From contig CAMPIL010000214.1 of the NCBI GenBank assembly GCA_946886375.1, positions 1 to 6,488 of the forward strand: DNA of 6,488 nucleotides. The letters run 5' to 3'. Within the stretch, counting starts at the first letter, position 1. Each line of letters begins with the position of its first letter. Origin of the DNA: an uncultured Phycisphaerales bacterium (lineage in GTDB: Bacteria; Planctomycetota; Phycisphaerae; Phycisphaerales; SM1A02). Below, piece after piece: positions 5,904-6,488 of the stretch. The translations under genes and the position numbers were made by a program. Under the pieces are notes generated by a model, which ran no database searches, was not told the DNA's origin, and saw only the letters and a program-made list of their open reading frames with translations.

Positions 5904-5908
5904 CGTAC

Positions 5909-6463
5909 ATGAGCCAGCAGGACTGGATGCTCATGCATCGGGTAGCCGCTGGCGACGACCAGGCAGTGGCCGAGCTGTACGACCGCTTCGGCTCGCTGGT
6001 CTACAAAGTGGCCCGGCAGTTCCTCCCCAATCAGGTTGAGGCGGAGGACGCCGTGCAGGAGGTGTTCGTCCGGCTCTGGCAGACCGCAGACCGATATGAC
6101 CCGCGTCGGGCCAAGCTGGTGACCTGGGTGATGTTGATCGCCAGGCGACACTTGATCGATCGAATTCGCCGCAGTGCCGTTCGCCCCAGCACCTCGGCGT
6201 TTGAAGGCGACGTCGCATCGCAGGCAGCCGATAACGTGCCTGACCGGCAGTCGCAGGATGATGAACGGAGTGTGAAATTACGGCGAAGGATTGCCGAACT
6301 TCCTGAACTACAGCGCATTGTGATTGAGCGGGCTTATCTTCAGGGCTACACCCTGCGGGAGGTCAGCGAACAATTGAACGCTCCGCTGGGCACGGTGAAA
6401 TCGGCGCTCAGCCGCGGACTGGAACGGCTCCGCGAAAGAATTAATGCCGACTGGGCCATGTAG
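5909..6463 (+). CDS. ECF-type RNA polymerase sigma factor
   Basis: The 184-residue product has the two-domain layout of extracytoplasmic-function sigma factors. It binds core RNA polymerase and directs it to specific promoters. Region 2 spans about 18-88: AVAELYDRFGSLVYKVARQF, then AEDAVQEVFVRLWQ (45-58) for core binding. TWVMLIARRHLIDRIRR (72-88) is the -10-recognising and melting part. A polar linker (89-122) follows. Region 4 spans about 125-177: LPELQRIVIERAYLQGYTLREVSEQL, then GTVKSALSRGLERLRERI, the helix-turn-helix that reads the -35 box. Length is normal. There is no C-terminal extension. An anti-sigma factor gene often follows such genes; only 25 bases remain, with a possible GTG at 6470 that cannot be judged. 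The gene is divergent from the pseudopilin gene and could regulate it or itself, but the target promoters are unknown. The ECF subgroup is not assigned. Confidence 0.9.
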   Translation: MSQQDWMLMHRVAAGDDQAVAELYDRFGSLVYKVARQFLPNQVEAEDAVQEVFVRLWQTADRYDPRRAKLVTWVMLIARRHLIDRIRRSAVRPSTSAFEGDVASQAADNVPDRQSQDDERSVKLRRRIAELPELQRIVIERAYLQGYTLREVSEQLNAPLGTVKSALSRGLERLRERINADWAM

Positions 6464-6466
6464 CCC

Positions 6467-6488
6467 GATGTGATCGAAGATGTGATCG
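6467..6488. repeat. Two direct copies of GATGTGATCG at the window end
   Basis: GATGTGATCG occurs at 6467-6476 and again at 6479-6488, a period of 12 bases, immediately after the sigma-factor stop. A GTG at 6470 opens a frame (VIEDVI) that runs off the end. The repeat could therefore be in-frame coding repetition at the start of a downstream gene, a longer tandem array cut by the window, or chance. Confidence 0.4.

Noticed and set aside
5828..5908. Longer sigma factor starting at GTG 5828
   Set aside because: The extra 27 residues do not resemble ECF sequence, and AGGAAGAGG is ideally placed for the ATG at 5909.
6467..6488. CRISPR repeats at the right end
   Set aside because: The units are 10 bases with a 2-base gap, far too short for repeats and spacers.

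Overview
The window looks like chromosomal sequence from a planctomycete, most likely of the Phycisphaerae type. GC is moderately high, roughly 60% by eye. The supporting genes are a type II pseudopilin with the H-X9-DG signature, a membrane protein with a C-P-x-C / C-P-E-C zinc ribbon, a secreted parallel beta-helix protein, and an ECF sigma factor. This assignment is inference from gene families; no rRNA or other phylogenetic marker is present. I see no tRNA, rRNA, CRISPR array or transposase.

Layout, left to right. Bases 1 to about 125 are different from everything else: about 78% GC, with a minus-strand reading frame whose third codon positions are all G or C, and out of frame with the gene it abuts. 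I read this as a probable assembly chimera at the contig end. From about 122 to 577 (minus) lies the N-terminal part of a secreted pectin-lyase-fold protein. A 219-base divergent gap separates it from a plus-strand pair: a HAL2/SAL1-like 3'(2'),5'-bisphosphate nucleotidase (797-1810) and, overlapping it by 4 bases, a membrane-anchored endonuclease/exonuclease/phosphatase (EEP) fold protein (1807-2838) whose usual catalytic residues are partly replaced. Next is a zinc-ribbon multi-pass membrane protein (2886-3779). Its 3' end overlaps by 16 bases the 3' end of a convergent nucleotide-sugar epimerase (3764-4780, minus). Upstream of the epimerase on the same strand is the H-X9-DG pseudopilin (4836-5621). 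A 287-base divergent region with several small inverted repeats then leads to an ECF sigma factor (5909-6463, plus). The window ends 25 bases after its stop.

How the genes might work together. The nucleotidase and EEP protein are probably translationally coupled, and the pseudopilin and epimerase may be co-transcribed (55-base gap). The sigma factor is divergent from the pseudopilin and could control it, but nothing in the sequence proves that. The hexamer TAAACT occurs upstream of three plus-strand genes, and by eye nowhere else in the window; it is a candidate -10 element. Overall this is mostly ordinary core and accessory planctomycete content. I did not find a convincing new multi-gene system. 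The most interesting points are the degenerate EEP active site coupled to a eukaryote-like nucleotidase, the shared TAAACT promoter motif with one possibly leaderless gene, and the junction at the left end.
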